Source: Bacteroidota bacterium
GTDB lineage: Bacteria > Bacteroidota > Bacteroidia > Bacteroidales > Bacteroidaceae
Assembly (NCBI GenBank): GCA_023458215.1
Contig: JAEXAJ010000099.1
Span: forward strand, 1 to 34,638
Length of the DNA: 34,638 nucleotides
Direction: 5' to 3'
The stretch's first letter is position 1; every line of letters starts with the position of its first letter. Made by a program: the position numbers and the translations under genes. Of the stretch, positions 23,395 through 32,750 are shown piece by piece. Below the pieces are notes generated by a model. It ran no database searches, was not told where the DNA came from, and saw nothing but the letters and a program-made list of their open reading frames with translations.

Positions 23395-25743
23395 TCACTT
23401 CTTTACAAACCCCTTTATAGCAAATTGAGGTTTCATTGCATTGTGTACCTTTTGTCTTTGCACCTTAGCAATCTTTTGATTAACCGTACATTTCACATCA
23501 GCCGAAGAAGTGGCAACCATCCATTGGTATTCGCCTTTAGCCAGTTCCCATGAACTTAATTTCTCATTGAAGGAAGACATATCCATTACATTCCACTTCA
23601 AAGTCAATACCTGACTTTCGCCCGGTTGAAGTAAGTTGGTCTTAGCAAATGCTTTCAGTTCTTTGGCAGGTTTATCAAGCCCCCCTTTCGGAGCACTTAC
23701 ATAAAGTTGCACAGCTTCCCGGCCGGCAAGTTTACCTGTATTCTTAACATTTACCTTGACCTCGCAAATATCACCATTTATACCCGAGCTCTCAATCTCA
23801 TAGTCAAATGTTGTATAGCTCAACCCGAATCCAAAAGGATATGACACTTCCTTGCCGAATGTATCAAAATAACGGTAACCTACATAAACGCCTTCTTCAT
23901 AATTAGTAAAATCTACATTCTTCAACAACTCTTTCGGCTTTTCCTCTTTTTCTTTGGATTTGAAATTCATGCCACTGCCCATAGCAAATGAGGGCATTTT
24001 GAACTCATAATCAAAAGGGAAATTAGCATCAGAAGGAGCGTCACCATACTTCACTGCAAAAGTCATAGGAAGTTTACCCGAAGGATTCACCTTTCCCGTC
24101 AGGACATCAGCGATACAATTTCCCACTTCTTGCCCCGGCTGGAAAGCACAGATTACAGCATCAACCAATCCCTTCCAAGAAGCAGTCTCAATGGGACTAC
24201 AGATATTCAACACGATAACAACTTTCTTGTTAGCTGCATGATAAGCGTCAGCTACTTGCTTAATAAGCGCAGCTTCATTTCCTTTCAAATAAAATTCTTC
24301 TACCCGGCGGTCAGCAGCTTCGCCGCTGGTACGTCCCAAAGTTAAAACAGCAAAATCATTCTCCTTTACTTGAGCAGCCATTTCTTCAGCGGAAGGTAAA
24401 AATTCATCCGCACGTAATGGAGGGGTTAACGAGAAAGGAGGCTTCCCATTAGGATAGAGTCTTTTCTGCTCATCAGCCAAATGTTTTTTGTATTGCTTTA
24501 TCAAATTACCATCGACTACATAGCCTGCATTACGCATACCTTCTACCATAGAAACAGCATAATAACCCACTCCGGTACTGCCGAAACCCATACCGGCAGG
24601 AACGATATCATAAGAAGTTGTTCCGTAAAGAGCAACCTTCTTTACATCAGAAGCAATGGGAAGCGCTCCTTTATTATCCAGCAAAACAATGCCTTCCGCA
24701 CCGATCTTACGATCTACTTGGGCATGTGCCTTCAAATCGGTCTCACCGGCATATTTATAACCGGCAAAGCTATGACTTTTAACAACGAATTCTAGTACTC
24801 GCTTCACGTTACGATCTAAAATAACCTCATCCAAGGTACCTTCTTTTACAGCTTCCAAAATAGCTTTGTACTGACGTTCTTGTCCCGGTTGCAGCATATC
24901 ATTTCCTGCAATCATAGATGCCACGGCATCTTTACCGGCATTCCAGTCGGACATAACCACACCTTTAAATCCCCATTCGTCACGTAAGATATCTTCAGTC
25001 AGTTCTTTATCTTCGCTCGTGTATTTTCCGTTCACTTTATTATAGGCAGTCATAATGCTCCACGGCTGCGATTCTTTCACAGCTATTTCGAAGCCTTTCA
25101 GATAGAGTTCACGCAAAGGGCGCTCCGTCAATCGGGAGTCATTATTATTACGATTGGTTTCCTGATTGTTCACAGCAAAATGTTTTAAGCAGGTTCCTGT
25201 TCCTTGGCTCTGAATACCATTAATATAAGCCGCCGCAATCTTACCGACAACAACAGGATCTTCTGAATAGTACTCATGGTTACGTCCACAAAGTACGTTA
25301 CGCATCAGATTTACTCCCGGTGCTAATAGCACATCCAAACCGTAGTCTTTGACTTCCTCTCCTAACGCCTTACCAATCTGGAAAGCAGCATCCGGATCAA
25401 AAGTTGCAGCTACCGTAGTACTGGACGGAAACTCCGTAGCATAATAAAACCGACTATCAAAATCACGTTTAGGAGCAAGCACCAATCGATGAGGACCATC
25501 GGCCAAGTATGCAGAAGGGATACCTAAACGAGGGATGTCATACGTACGCCCTGCTGTTCCCGGAAACTTCACGTCTCCTCCCATAGACATGCCACAGCCA
25601 ATGACCATGTGCACTTTTTCTTCTAAAGTCATGGCTTTAACCACTTCATCAACATTCGATTTACTCAAGGTCACTTGTTGTGCACTGAGATAAGTATGGC
25701 TACACAAAATAGCCATACCTAATAATTGAATACATTTCTTCAT
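23395..25743 (-). CDS. GH3 exo-beta-glycosidase
   Basis: A 782-residue exported protein starting MKKCIQLLGMAILCSHTYLSA; an ATG eight codons upstream adds charged residues before the signal peptide and is not preferred. The domain order is GH3 N-terminal barrel (~33-330), GH3 C-terminal sandwich (~350-600) and fibronectin-III-like domain (~670-740). Substrate-binding residues are seen in ADGPHR (81) and in KHFAVNNQE (187). The nucleophile is D266 in VVMSDWNAG. The acid/base residue is less conserved in GH3; the LGRTSGEAADR loop is a candidate site. GH3 enzymes release terminal beta-glucose, xylose or related sugars; the exact one is not readable here. Flanked by esterase genes 36 bp on each side. 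Confidence 0.94.
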   Translation of the reverse strand: MKKCIQLLGMAILCSHTYLSAQQVTLSKSNVDEVVKAMTLEEKVHMVIGCGMSMGGDVKFPGTAGRTYDIPRLGIPSAYLADGPHRLVLAPKRDFDSRFYYATEFPSSTTVAATFDPDAAFQIGKALGEEVKDYGLDVLLAPGVNLMRNVLCGRNHEYYSEDPVVVGKIAAAYINGIQSQGTGTCLKHFAVNNQETNRNNNDSRLTERPLRELYLKGFEIAVKESQPWSIMTAYNKVNGKYTSEDKELTEDILRDEWGFKGVVMSDWNAGKDAVASMIAGNDMLQPGQERQYKAILEAVKEGTLDEVILDRNVKRVLEFVVKSHSFAGYKYAGETDLKAHAQVDRKIGAEGIVLLDNKGALPIASDVKKVALYGTTSYDIVPAGMGFGSTGVGYYAVSMVEGMRNAGYVVDGNLIKQYKKHLADEQKRLYPNGKPPFSLTPPLRADEFLPSAEEMAAQVKENDFAVLTLGRTSGEAADRRVEEFYLKGNEAALIKQVADAYHAANKKVVIVLNICSPIETASWKGLVDAVICAFQPGQEVGNCIADVLTGKVNPSGKLPMTFAVKYGDAPSDANFPFDYEFKMPSFAMGSGMNFKSKEKEEKPKELLKNVDFTNYEEGVYVGYRYFDTFGKEVSYPFGFGLSYTTFDYEIESSGINGDICEVKVNVKNTGKLAGREAVQLYVSAPKGGLDKPAKELKAFAKTNLLQPGESQVLTLKWNVMDMSSFNEKLSSWELAKGEYQWMVATSSADVKCTVNQKIAKVQRQKVHNAMKPQFAIKGFVKK

Positions 25744-25779
25744 ATCTCTATTTAAAATTAATAACAAAAAGGAATTATT

Positions 25780-26895
25780 CTATTTGAATAGTTGTTGTGT
25801 TAGATTATAAAGGTCATTCCGCCATGTGTACCAAGTATGTCCTCCGGGTGATTCGCTGTATTTGTATTTAATACCGGCTGCATCAAATAGTTTCAGCATC
25901 TCTTTGCAATTATTGTAAGCTATATCTTCGGGACCACCCTGAGTAAAAGCCAGCATACGTACGGTTTGATTGAAGTCTGAAGCTATTTTCTTTAAATAAG
26001 CTCCTTTTTCAGCATACAATTCTTTTTGGTCAGCAAACCAGCCTGAACTCAGTACCCATAAATAACCAAATTTGTGATAATAGCTCAAACCTGCCTCCAG
26101 GGTTTCAAGTCCACCCATTGAAAGACCTGCCAATGCCCGATGGTCTTTATCCGTCAAGACACGATAATTATCTTCGATAAATGGAATAATATCAGTCATC
26201 AAGTCATTAATAAAAATAGGAACTTCACCTTCTAAACTTTCCGTGTGAATAGTTCTGTTAGGCATAACTACGACCATCGGTTGTATTTTGCCTTCAGCCA
26301 TAAGATTATCGAGTATTGCTCCGGCACACCCCACCGTAGGCCAAGAAATATCCGTATCACCACCACCATGTATCAGATAGAGTACCGGCAATCTTTCGGT
26401 TGATTTCTCATATCCGGCAGGCGTCCACACATGTAACCGGCGATTCGTTTTTAATGTTTGAGAATAATAATAACGTTGAGCAATGCCACCATGTGGTACA
26501 TTCTTCATTGCAAAGAACTCATCACCTGTAGGTTCTACCTTCAGTAGTGCAGATATTTCAGAAGCATCAGGAGCTACAGGATCATAAACTTTCATGCCAT
26601 CCACCATGAAGTTATAACGATAAGCTCCCTCTTTCAATGCAGGAAGTTTGACCGACCATACTCCCGCATCAGACTTCGTAACATCAGGACGTTTACCCCA
26701 AGGCATCAAATCTCCCGTAACCATCACATTTTTAGCATCAGGAGCATAAATACTCAATACCACTTCTCCACCGGGAAGTATCCGGGTGGACTGCAATGTA
26801 TCATTGGGAGTCGGTTTCCTTTGCCATTGGGCAAAAGAAGGACAAACACAACTCAAACAAAGCATAGACACAGCAATTTTTTGATAGGTTTTCAT
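25780..26895 (-). CDS. CE1-type esterase with N-terminal CBM48-like domain
   Basis: A 371-residue exported protein; the signal peptide ends at CVCPSFA. Residues ~40-125 form an immunoglobulin-like CBM48/E-set domain (VVLSIYAPDAKNVMVTGDLMPWG, AYRYNFMVDG). Residues ~140-371 form an esterase-D/CE1 alpha/beta-hydrolase with LPVLYLIHGGG at 169, nucleophile S259 in GLSMGG, and His353 in GGHTW. This arrangement is that of Bacteroidota feruloyl/acetyl-xylan-type esterases. Hence it probably removes ferulate or another acyl group from a plant polysaccharide; the exact acyl group is inferred. It is second in the operon, 52 bp after the first esterase. Confidence 0.92.
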   Translation of the reverse strand: MKTYQKIAVSMLCLSCVCPSFAQWQRKPTPNDTLQSTRILPGGEVVLSIYAPDAKNVMVTGDLMPWGKRPDVTKSDAGVWSVKLPALKEGAYRYNFMVDGMKVYDPVAPDASEISALLKVEPTGDEFFAMKNVPHGGIAQRYYYSQTLKTNRRLHVWTPAGYEKSTERLPVLYLIHGGGDTDISWPTVGCAGAILDNLMAEGKIQPMVVVMPNRTIHTESLEGEVPIFINDLMTDIIPFIEDNYRVLTDKDHRALAGLSMGGLETLEAGLSYYHKFGYLWVLSSGWFADQKELYAEKGAYLKKIASDFNQTVRMLAFTQGGPEDIAYNNCKEMLKLFDAAGIKYKYSESPGGHTWYTWRNDLYNLTQQLFK

Positions 26896-26947
26896 AGTCT
26901 CTTCAATAATAAAATGATTAATCTATTATGTTAACTCAGATACGTTA

Positions 26948-28585
26948 TTATTTCAAGGTTTCACGTGCTTCCTTATCGGGATCGTAAACTACCTCACAAA
27001 TGTCATTCAACATCATCGTAGCACCTTTTTCGGAAGAATAAGCCGGCCATTCCGGCAAACCTTCACAATTCGGATTTCCTGTACGCATAAAACTCAATAG
27101 AGCCTTGGACATCTTATCCGAAAGTGCACGCGGACGTTTACCACCACCTGTATGCGTCAGCATCTCATCTGTATTTTTCAACCAAAAGCTAATATCAAGG
27201 CAATGAAAAGCACGCATACGCCCATCAAAAAGAGGTGGCTCCCAACCAAACCATGCTAAGAAGACCGGTGCCTCCTGCTTAGCTTTGGAATTGGCAGCAG
27301 CTATCACTTTGTCACGTGAACTCATAATCAAGCCAAGCAATTCAATCGGTTTTTTATTTGGAAAGGCTTTCTGATAAGCCGAAACAATCTTTTCAGCGTT
27401 ATCACCTTTCAACTCCTTCAGCATATTTACCAATTGTTCCCGATCCATCTTTTCCATTTCGGAATTGTTACGACTCATCGAGAATTCACAAGTCGTTGTA
27501 CAGAACAGCATCGGAATTTCATTGGAAGGAGAATGTTTATCAGAATAAAAAGTATCCATGGGTATATGAAATCCATCTCCTACAGGACCAAATGCTCCAC
27601 GCATCATTCCACTACCGCCACGATCTTTATCAAATTTAGCAGCTGCGCGGTTTGCCAAGTCTATATAATCGAGCCAGGGCATTTCTTGCAACTTTTCTAT
27701 TTCAGTAGGTTGCAAACCGGCTTCTTTCAAGATGTATTTGCCTAATGTCGCACTATAGTCATTATTTATAGCAGTAGTAATATTCCCGCTCAAAGCTACT
27801 CCTTTATGAATCAATCCTTTAGTTTCTGCCATAGCAATCAAAGTACACACTTTAGCTCCACCTCCCGATTGTCCCATAATAGTTACGTTATCCGGATCGC
27901 CCCCAAAGTTTTCAATATTATTGTGTACCCAACGTAACGCAGCTACCATATCCAAAACACCTACATTCCCGGACTCTAAGAACTTTTTGTTGCCTGTTGC
28001 AGAAAAATCACTAAAACCGATAGGGCCTAAACGATGATTCAAAGAAACAAAGACTATATCTCCCAAACGAGTTATATTTTCTCCATTATAGCTATCTTGC
28101 TCAATGCCGTTACCATTAGTAAAGCCTCCTCCATGAAGCCATACAAGTACCGGTCTTTTTTTATTATCCGCCAAAGCTTTTGTCCAAACATTCAACATCA
28201 AGCAATCTTCACTTACATCATAATAGTTCCAATGATCTGTGAACGTGCTATAATCATTGCGATATTTACCTGCTGTAACCTGAGGAGCAGAATCCCCCCA
28301 AAATACGGCAGGTCGTATTCCTTCCCAAACTTTCGGCGCTTTTGGAGGCATGAATCTATTTTCACCACTAGTACTTGCCCCATAGGGAATACCACAGAAT
28401 GTATAAACACCTCTTAATACATATCCTCTAACCTTTCCGTACTGAGTTTGGGCAATAGCAATAGAATCGCCAATAAGAAGCTGCTGCTCATCTTCATGGT
28501 CACAGTTCTTCTCAGTCTTAGAGGAACAAGAAGAAAATCCCCATAAAAGAGTTCCCAAACAAAGGGAAACAACAATTTTATTCAT
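26948..28585 (-). CDS. Type-B carboxylesterase lipoprotein
   Basis: A 545-residue alpha/beta-hydrolase. The signal MNKIVVSLCLGTLLWGFSSC fits a lipoprotein, with Cys20 lipidated. Family marks are FCGIPYGAS at 63, SEDCLMLNVWT at 125, the oxyanion-hole WLHGGGF at 149, the nucleophile S240 in GQSGGG, and AFHCLDISFWL with the probable catalytic His. It differs from the usual GESAG elbow by having Gly after Ser, which is known in the family. Start 28585 is chosen; 28600 is equally possible. A start at 28735 is unlikely because a -7 box at 28627-28634 lies inside it. It is the first gene of the esterase/GH3 operon and divergent from the HTCS regulator. Confidence 0.9.
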   Translation of the reverse strand: MNKIVVSLCLGTLLWGFSSCSSKTEKNCDHEDEQQLLIGDSIAIAQTQYGKVRGYVLRGVYTFCGIPYGASTSGENRFMPPKAPKVWEGIRPAVFWGDSAPQVTAGKYRNDYSTFTDHWNYYDVSEDCLMLNVWTKALADNKKRPVLVWLHGGGFTNGNGIEQDSYNGENITRLGDIVFVSLNHRLGPIGFSDFSATGNKKFLESGNVGVLDMVAALRWVHNNIENFGGDPDNVTIMGQSGGGAKVCTLIAMAETKGLIHKGVALSGNITTAINNDYSATLGKYILKEAGLQPTEIEKLQEMPWLDYIDLANRAAAKFDKDRGGSGMMRGAFGPVGDGFHIPMDTFYSDKHSPSNEIPMLFCTTTCEFSMSRNNSEMEKMDREQLVNMLKELKGDNAEKIVSAYQKAFPNKKPIELLGLIMSSRDKVIAAANSKAKQEAPVFLAWFGWEPPLFDGRMRAFHCLDISFWLKNTDEMLTHTGGGKRPRALSDKMSKALLSFMRTGNPNCEGLPEWPAYSSEKGATMMLNDICEVVYDPDKEARETLK

Positions 28586-28626
28586 ACTTAATTTATTCAT
28601 CTTTATATTCCAATGTTTTTGTCTGA

Positions 28627-28634
28627 CAAAGTTA
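28627..28634 (-). promoter_or_regulatory. -7 box for the esterase/GH3 operon
   Basis: On the - strand TAACTTTG matches TAnnTTTG exactly. The start would be near 28622, giving a leader of 22-37 nt to the ATGs at 28600 and 28585. No clear -33 TTTG is present, which would fit activation by the adjacent HTCS regulator. Confidence 0.55.
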
Positions 28635-28719
28635 TGGTTAGAACAATAAACTCGATTATCACCATCTATATACTGCTTATCACAATCATTATATGAGGTT
28701 GTCTTTATCTTCATTTTAG

Positions 28720-28748
28720 TTTGCATTATCTTCAAATTCCTACTTTAT
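28720..28748 (+). promoter_or_regulatory. Possible promoter of the HTCS gene
   Basis: TTTG (28720-28723), a 17-bp gap, then TACTTTAT (28741-28748), which matches five of the six fixed bases of the -7 consensus TAnnTTTG only if shifted by one base. A start near 28754 would leave a ~87-nt leader. The rest of the 28586-28840 divergent region shows no gene. Confidence 0.3.
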
Positions 28749-28840
28749 GTCGATTCGAAGGACACTTTTAGCTTCATCATCTTGCATTATATCTCTTTTC
28801 TGCATAACTTGCACCATAGAAAAAACACAGCTAATATCTA

Positions 28841-31800
28841 ATGAATATGAAAAGTCTTTGGACTCTTATAATCTATGTATATCTTTTATTCATTGCAGAA
28901 GCAACATACGCGCAAATGCAATACCCATTGACCGATCATATTTCGAGTTATTATATCACTTCTTTTGCCGAAGATGCCCAAGGTTACATCTGGATTGGAA
29001 CCAATCATGGGTTAAATAGATACAGCGGTTCTAACTATGCCATCCATTATTCCCAAAAAGATTCCACATCACTTAACAACGATAACATATCCACTTTGCT
29101 GCTAGACTCGGACAATAATCTATGGATCTCAACAGAATGCGGACTTTGCGTTTGGAAGAATGGTAGTTTCAGACACCCGCAAAATAGTGGATTCAACATT
29201 ATTACACGGGTTCTTGAACTTGATAAAAAGTATGTTATCATTTCAGACCGGCAAGGCATTGCCAAGATAGACAAAGCCACGTTTCAAGAAGAAGCCCGTT
29301 TCTCCAAACCCGGCATGAGTCTTATAAGACCTATAGTTATCTCAAACGCAAATCAGATATGGGTCACCAATGCAACCAAAGACGCCACCATGATATATAT
29401 ACTAAATGACAATCTGAAAATGCTTCAAACACTATCTTATAAGGAAGGGATTCATATTGAAAATATAACAAAAGATAATGAAGGGTATATATGGGTAACT
29501 ACCAACAAAGGACTTTTCTGCTATGATGCAGAATCCCTACAACAAATAACTCTTGCTCCCCAATTACAACAATTCTGCCAACAAGGAAAAATATATTTTT
29601 TGGTACCATACAAAACCGAATCACTTCTCATTGGTATAGCCAATAAAGGAATGTTTTGCTATAACAAGCAAACACAAGTCATATCCTCTCTCAACAATCA
29701 AGAGAAACTGAAAGAGCAGTCTTATATCTGTTTTGTCGATTCGCATCATAACATCTGGCTATCCGATAAAAACACCGGAATATTATTCTATCCTGATAAA
29801 ATTCTTCATGAAACCATCCTATCGGTACAAGATTATCTATCCGACCCTTTCATTAAAAATCTCAGCATAGACCAGGAAAACTATCTTTGGATAAGAACTT
29901 CTCAAGATATCGCTTGCTACGATATATTGAACGATCAGACTATCTTCCATACTTCGATGGATAAACCATACGGTCATTTATTCATTGATTCCAAGAATAA
30001 TTTATGGACTATCAGCAATTACACCCAACTAAAGCAGTATTCTATCTCAAAAGGTAAGCCAACCCTCAAAAGAAGCATTCCTTTCCAAGGAAATATATTC
30101 TCGGTGTGCGAAGATAAGAATGGAAGAATATGGGTAACACTCACTGATAAGTTTGCCATCATTGACTCTACTGGAAATATTACGTACAAGCATGCTCCTG
30201 ATGGAATATATTTTTCCTCACTATATACGGTATTCCCATCCAAAAAGATGTTTTTATATACTATTTCTAACGGTATTTATGAGTTTGGAGACGATCAACA
30301 GTTCATTCCGATTGATATACCTTTATCCAGCCCTAATTGCATTCATATAGATCAGCATAATGCCTACTGGATAGGGACATACAACACCGGATTAGTTCAT
30401 TACGATCCCAAAACACGAGATATACAACAATACGACAATTCCTCCGGCTTAATAGATAACAATATGAAGTCTATCATCGAAGATCAGGAAGGAAATATTT
30501 GGTTCAGTACTTCTACGCATATCACCAAATATGATATACAAACAAATTCATTCTCTTATGTCTATGACAATCATTTCAGTAATGGTAAACTCTATGCTAT
30601 CAATTGCGCTACAACGGCTCCGGACGGTACACTGTATTTCGGAGGTTCCGGTGGCATTACTAAAATACATCCGCACAAACAAGACAAAGAAATAGAAGAT
30701 ATTCCTCTAAATTTTGACGTTGTTCTTGTAAACGGGAAAGTATACCCGGATGTAAAAGATAACATAACATTGAATTACAAGGAGAACATGTTAACATTTT
30801 GGTATTCAGGATTAAACTTCGAGTCTGGCACTTCCTTGAACTACGCCTATCAATTGGAAGGCTTTGATAAAGAGTGGATTGATGCCGGTAATAACAAAAG
30901 AGTAGCCTATTCAAACTTGCCAAGTGGGAAATACACCTTTAGGATTAAGGTTAGAAAACTGAATGGAGAATGGAGTAAAGATGAATTGAAGTTGAACATA
31001 CAGATAAAACCTGCACCTTGGGCTTCTCCTCTTGCTATTGTATTTTACTGGTTTACCGCAATTAGCATTTTATGCTTAACCATTTGGCTAATCATCCGTT
31101 GGAGAGTACAAAAAGAAAGGCTTTACCTATCGGAACGGCAAAAAGAGTTAAACCAGGAGCATATAGACTTTGTCACCAACATTTCTCATGAATTCAGAAC
31201 CCCTCTTGCTCTTATATATGCTCCACTGAAACAATTGATTCACAACAACAATTCTGATGAAGCTGACCATAAACTACTAAGCATAATCCAACGGAACACA
31301 GACCGTTTGATGCAATTAGCAGAACAAATTCTAAATACCGGCAAAAGCGAGAAAGAAGAGAAGCAGTTACAGGTATTGTACTGTGATTTATCCACTTTCT
31401 TACGTATAACAGCTGACAATTTTAGATTTATTGCCCATGAGAAGAACATTGTTATAGAAACACATGGTACTGATATACCGATTCACGGCTATTGCGATAT
31501 CGAAAAAGTGGAAAAGATTGTTTGTAACCTTATTAATAATGCTATTAAATATACTCCCGAGCAAGGGAAAATAGATATAACCCTCCAAATAAACGAGAAA
31601 GAGGTTCAAATTGAGGTTAAAGATACAGGTATTGGCATTCCTGTTGAAAAACAAGCACAAATATTCAAACGCTTCGAACGTTTGGACATTAATAAGAAGA
31701 AGCCTGAAATTAGAGGTTCAGGTATAGGACTACACTATGCCCAATATCTGGCACATCTGCATAAAGGGAATATATCTTATGCCACCAATACTCCTTGCGG

Positions 31801-32686
31801 AAGTTGTTTCATGGTAAACATACCATTCGGCAAAGAAGCCTACACGGCGGGAGAACAAGCTCCGGAAGGCAGTTACCCCCTGTTTTTAAATTCGGTAATG
31901 AATGAAACAACCACTGACAATACTCCAAAAGCAAATACACTACTGATTGTAGAAGATAACCCGGATGTACGTAACTATCTTCAAGGACTTCTATCTCCCG
32001 ACTATAATATTATGGTGGCTCAAGATGGTGAAGAAGCTCTAGAACGCCTTTCACTGAGCATACCTGATCTGATTATCAGTGATGTAGTAATGCCCCGGAA
32101 GAACGGATATGAATTATGTACCGCCATCAAAGCAAATGCTGATTATGGACATCTTCCAATTATCCTTCTGACTGCCAAAAGTGATATCAGCAGTAACATC
32201 AAAGGTTTGGATTGCGGCGCCGATTCTTACGTAAATAAACCATTCGATCCATTCCATCTGAAAGCCGTCATAGAAAACCTGATTACGAATCGGAGAAGAT
32301 TACAACAGATTGTATTAAATCTGACTTCCACTAATATAGAAGATGAAAAGTCACAGGAGGCTTTGATTGATAAGCATGACCGCTCCTTCCTTGAAAATCT
32401 GCACAAACAGATAGACCAACATCTTAGCGATGAAGAATTCAACATCAATACAATGGCGAAAGAAATGGGAGTCAGTTATAGCAGTTTGTATGCCAAGATC
32501 AAAACGTTAACCGGGCAAACCCCTCAAACCTTTTTTATTACTTATCGAATGAATATCGCCATGGAATTACTGAAAACGAAGCAATATACTATTAGCGAAG
32601 TCTGCTACAAAGTAGGCGCTTCCTCCCTAGCCAATTTCTCACGCAGCTTTAAAAGACAGTTTGGAGTTCCCCCAAGTGCTATATAA
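28841..32686 (+). CDS. Hybrid two-component system regulator (HTCS)
   Basis: A 1281-residue one-protein sensor-regulator. After a signal peptide (LWTLIIYVYLLFIAEATYA), residues ~25-650 form two periplasmic beta-propellers with repeated W-I/V-G/S-T motifs (GYIWIGTNHGLNRYSG, NNLWISTECGLCVW, GNIWFSTSTHITKYD). A Y_Y_Y domain lies at ~660-725 (YQLEGFDKEWID) and one membrane helix at ~730-752. The HisKA domain has H783 in ISHEFRTPLAL, and the ATPase domain has NLINNAIKYTPE, DTGIGIP and GSGIGL. The receiver (LLIVEDNPD) carries phospho-acceptor D1081 in ISDVVMPRKNG. The AraC-type helix-turn-helix closes the protein. HTCSs bind oligosaccharides in the periplasm and activate adjacent PUL genes; the divergent esterase/GH3 operon is the likely target. 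The protein ends soon after the last HTH helix (PPSAI), a few residues shorter than many relatives. Confidence 0.97.
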   Translation: MNMKSLWTLIIYVYLLFIAEATYAQMQYPLTDHISSYYITSFAEDAQGYIWIGTNHGLNRYSGSNYAIHYSQKDSTSLNNDNISTLLLDSDNNLWISTECGLCVWKNGSFRHPQNSGFNIITRVLELDKKYVIISDRQGIAKIDKATFQEEARFSKPGMSLIRPIVISNANQIWVTNATKDATMIYILNDNLKMLQTLSYKEGIHIENITKDNEGYIWVTTNKGLFCYDAESLQQITLAPQLQQFCQQGKIYFLVPYKTESLLIGIANKGMFCYNKQTQVISSLNNQEKLKEQSYICFVDSHHNIWLSDKNTGILFYPDKILHETILSVQDYLSDPFIKNLSIDQENYLWIRTSQDIACYDILNDQTIFHTSMDKPYGHLFIDSKNNLWTISNYTQLKQYSISKGKPTLKRSIPFQGNIFSVCEDKNGRIWVTLTDKFAIIDSTGNITYKHAPDGIYFSSLYTVFPSKKMFLYTISNGIYEFGDDQQFIPIDIPLSSPNCIHIDQHNAYWIGTYNTGLVHYDPKTRDIQQYDNSSGLIDNNMKSIIEDQEGNIWFSTSTHITKYDIQTNSFSYVYDNHFSNGKLYAINCATTAPDGTLYFGGSGGITKIHPHKQDKEIEDIPLNFDVVLVNGKVYPDVKDNITLNYKENMLTFWYSGLNFESGTSLNYAYQLEGFDKEWIDAGNNKRVAYSNLPSGKYTFRIKVRKLNGEWSKDELKLNIQIKPAPWASPLAIVFYWFTAISILCLTIWLIIRWRVQKERLYLSERQKELNQEHIDFVTNISHEFRTPLALIYAPLKQLIHNNNSDEADHKLLSIIQRNTDRLMQLAEQILNTGKSEKEEKQLQVLYCDLSTFLRITADNFRFIAHEKNIVIETHGTDIPIHGYCDIEKVEKIVCNLINNAIKYTPEQGKIDITLQINEKEVQIEVKDTGIGIPVEKQAQIFKRFERLDINKKKPEIRGSGIGLHYAQYLAHLHKGNISYATNTPCGSCFMVNIPFGKEAYTAGEQAPEGSYPLFLNSVMNETTTDNTPKANTLLIVEDNPDVRNYLQGLLSPDYNIMVAQDGEEALERLSLSIPDLIISDVVMPRKNGYELCTAIKANADYGHLPIILLTAKSDISSNIKGLDCGADSYVNKPFDPFHLKAVIENLITNRRRLQQIVLNLTSTNIEDEKSQEALIDKHDRSFLENLHKQIDQHLSDEEFNINTMAKEMGVSYSSLYAKIKTLTGQTPQTFFITYRMNIAMELLKTKQYTISEVCYKVGASSLANFSRSFKRQFGVPPSAI

Positions 32687-32703
32687 TCCATCTCATCGGT
32701 ACA

Positions 32704-32732
32704 TTGCATTTCCGATAAAACCTTTACCTTTG
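32704..32732 (+). promoter_or_regulatory. Promoter of the M50-like/VanX-like pair
   Basis: TTG (32704-32706), 18 bp, then TACCTTTG (32725-32732), a perfect -7 box. Transcription would begin near 32738, about 12 nt before the ATG at 32751. It separates this pair from the HTCS gene, whose stop is at 32686. Confidence 0.65.
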
Positions 32733-32750
32733 TCGGCTAAAGAATACAAT

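Noticed and set aside
28601..28735. Upstream extension of the carboxylesterase lipoprotein
   Set aside because: The -7 box at 28627-28634 lies within it, and the lipoprotein signal begins only at 28600 or 28585.
28747..29019. 90-codon frame overlapping the HTCS start
   Set aside because: It overlaps the HTCS signal peptide and first propeller blade in another frame and has no independent support.
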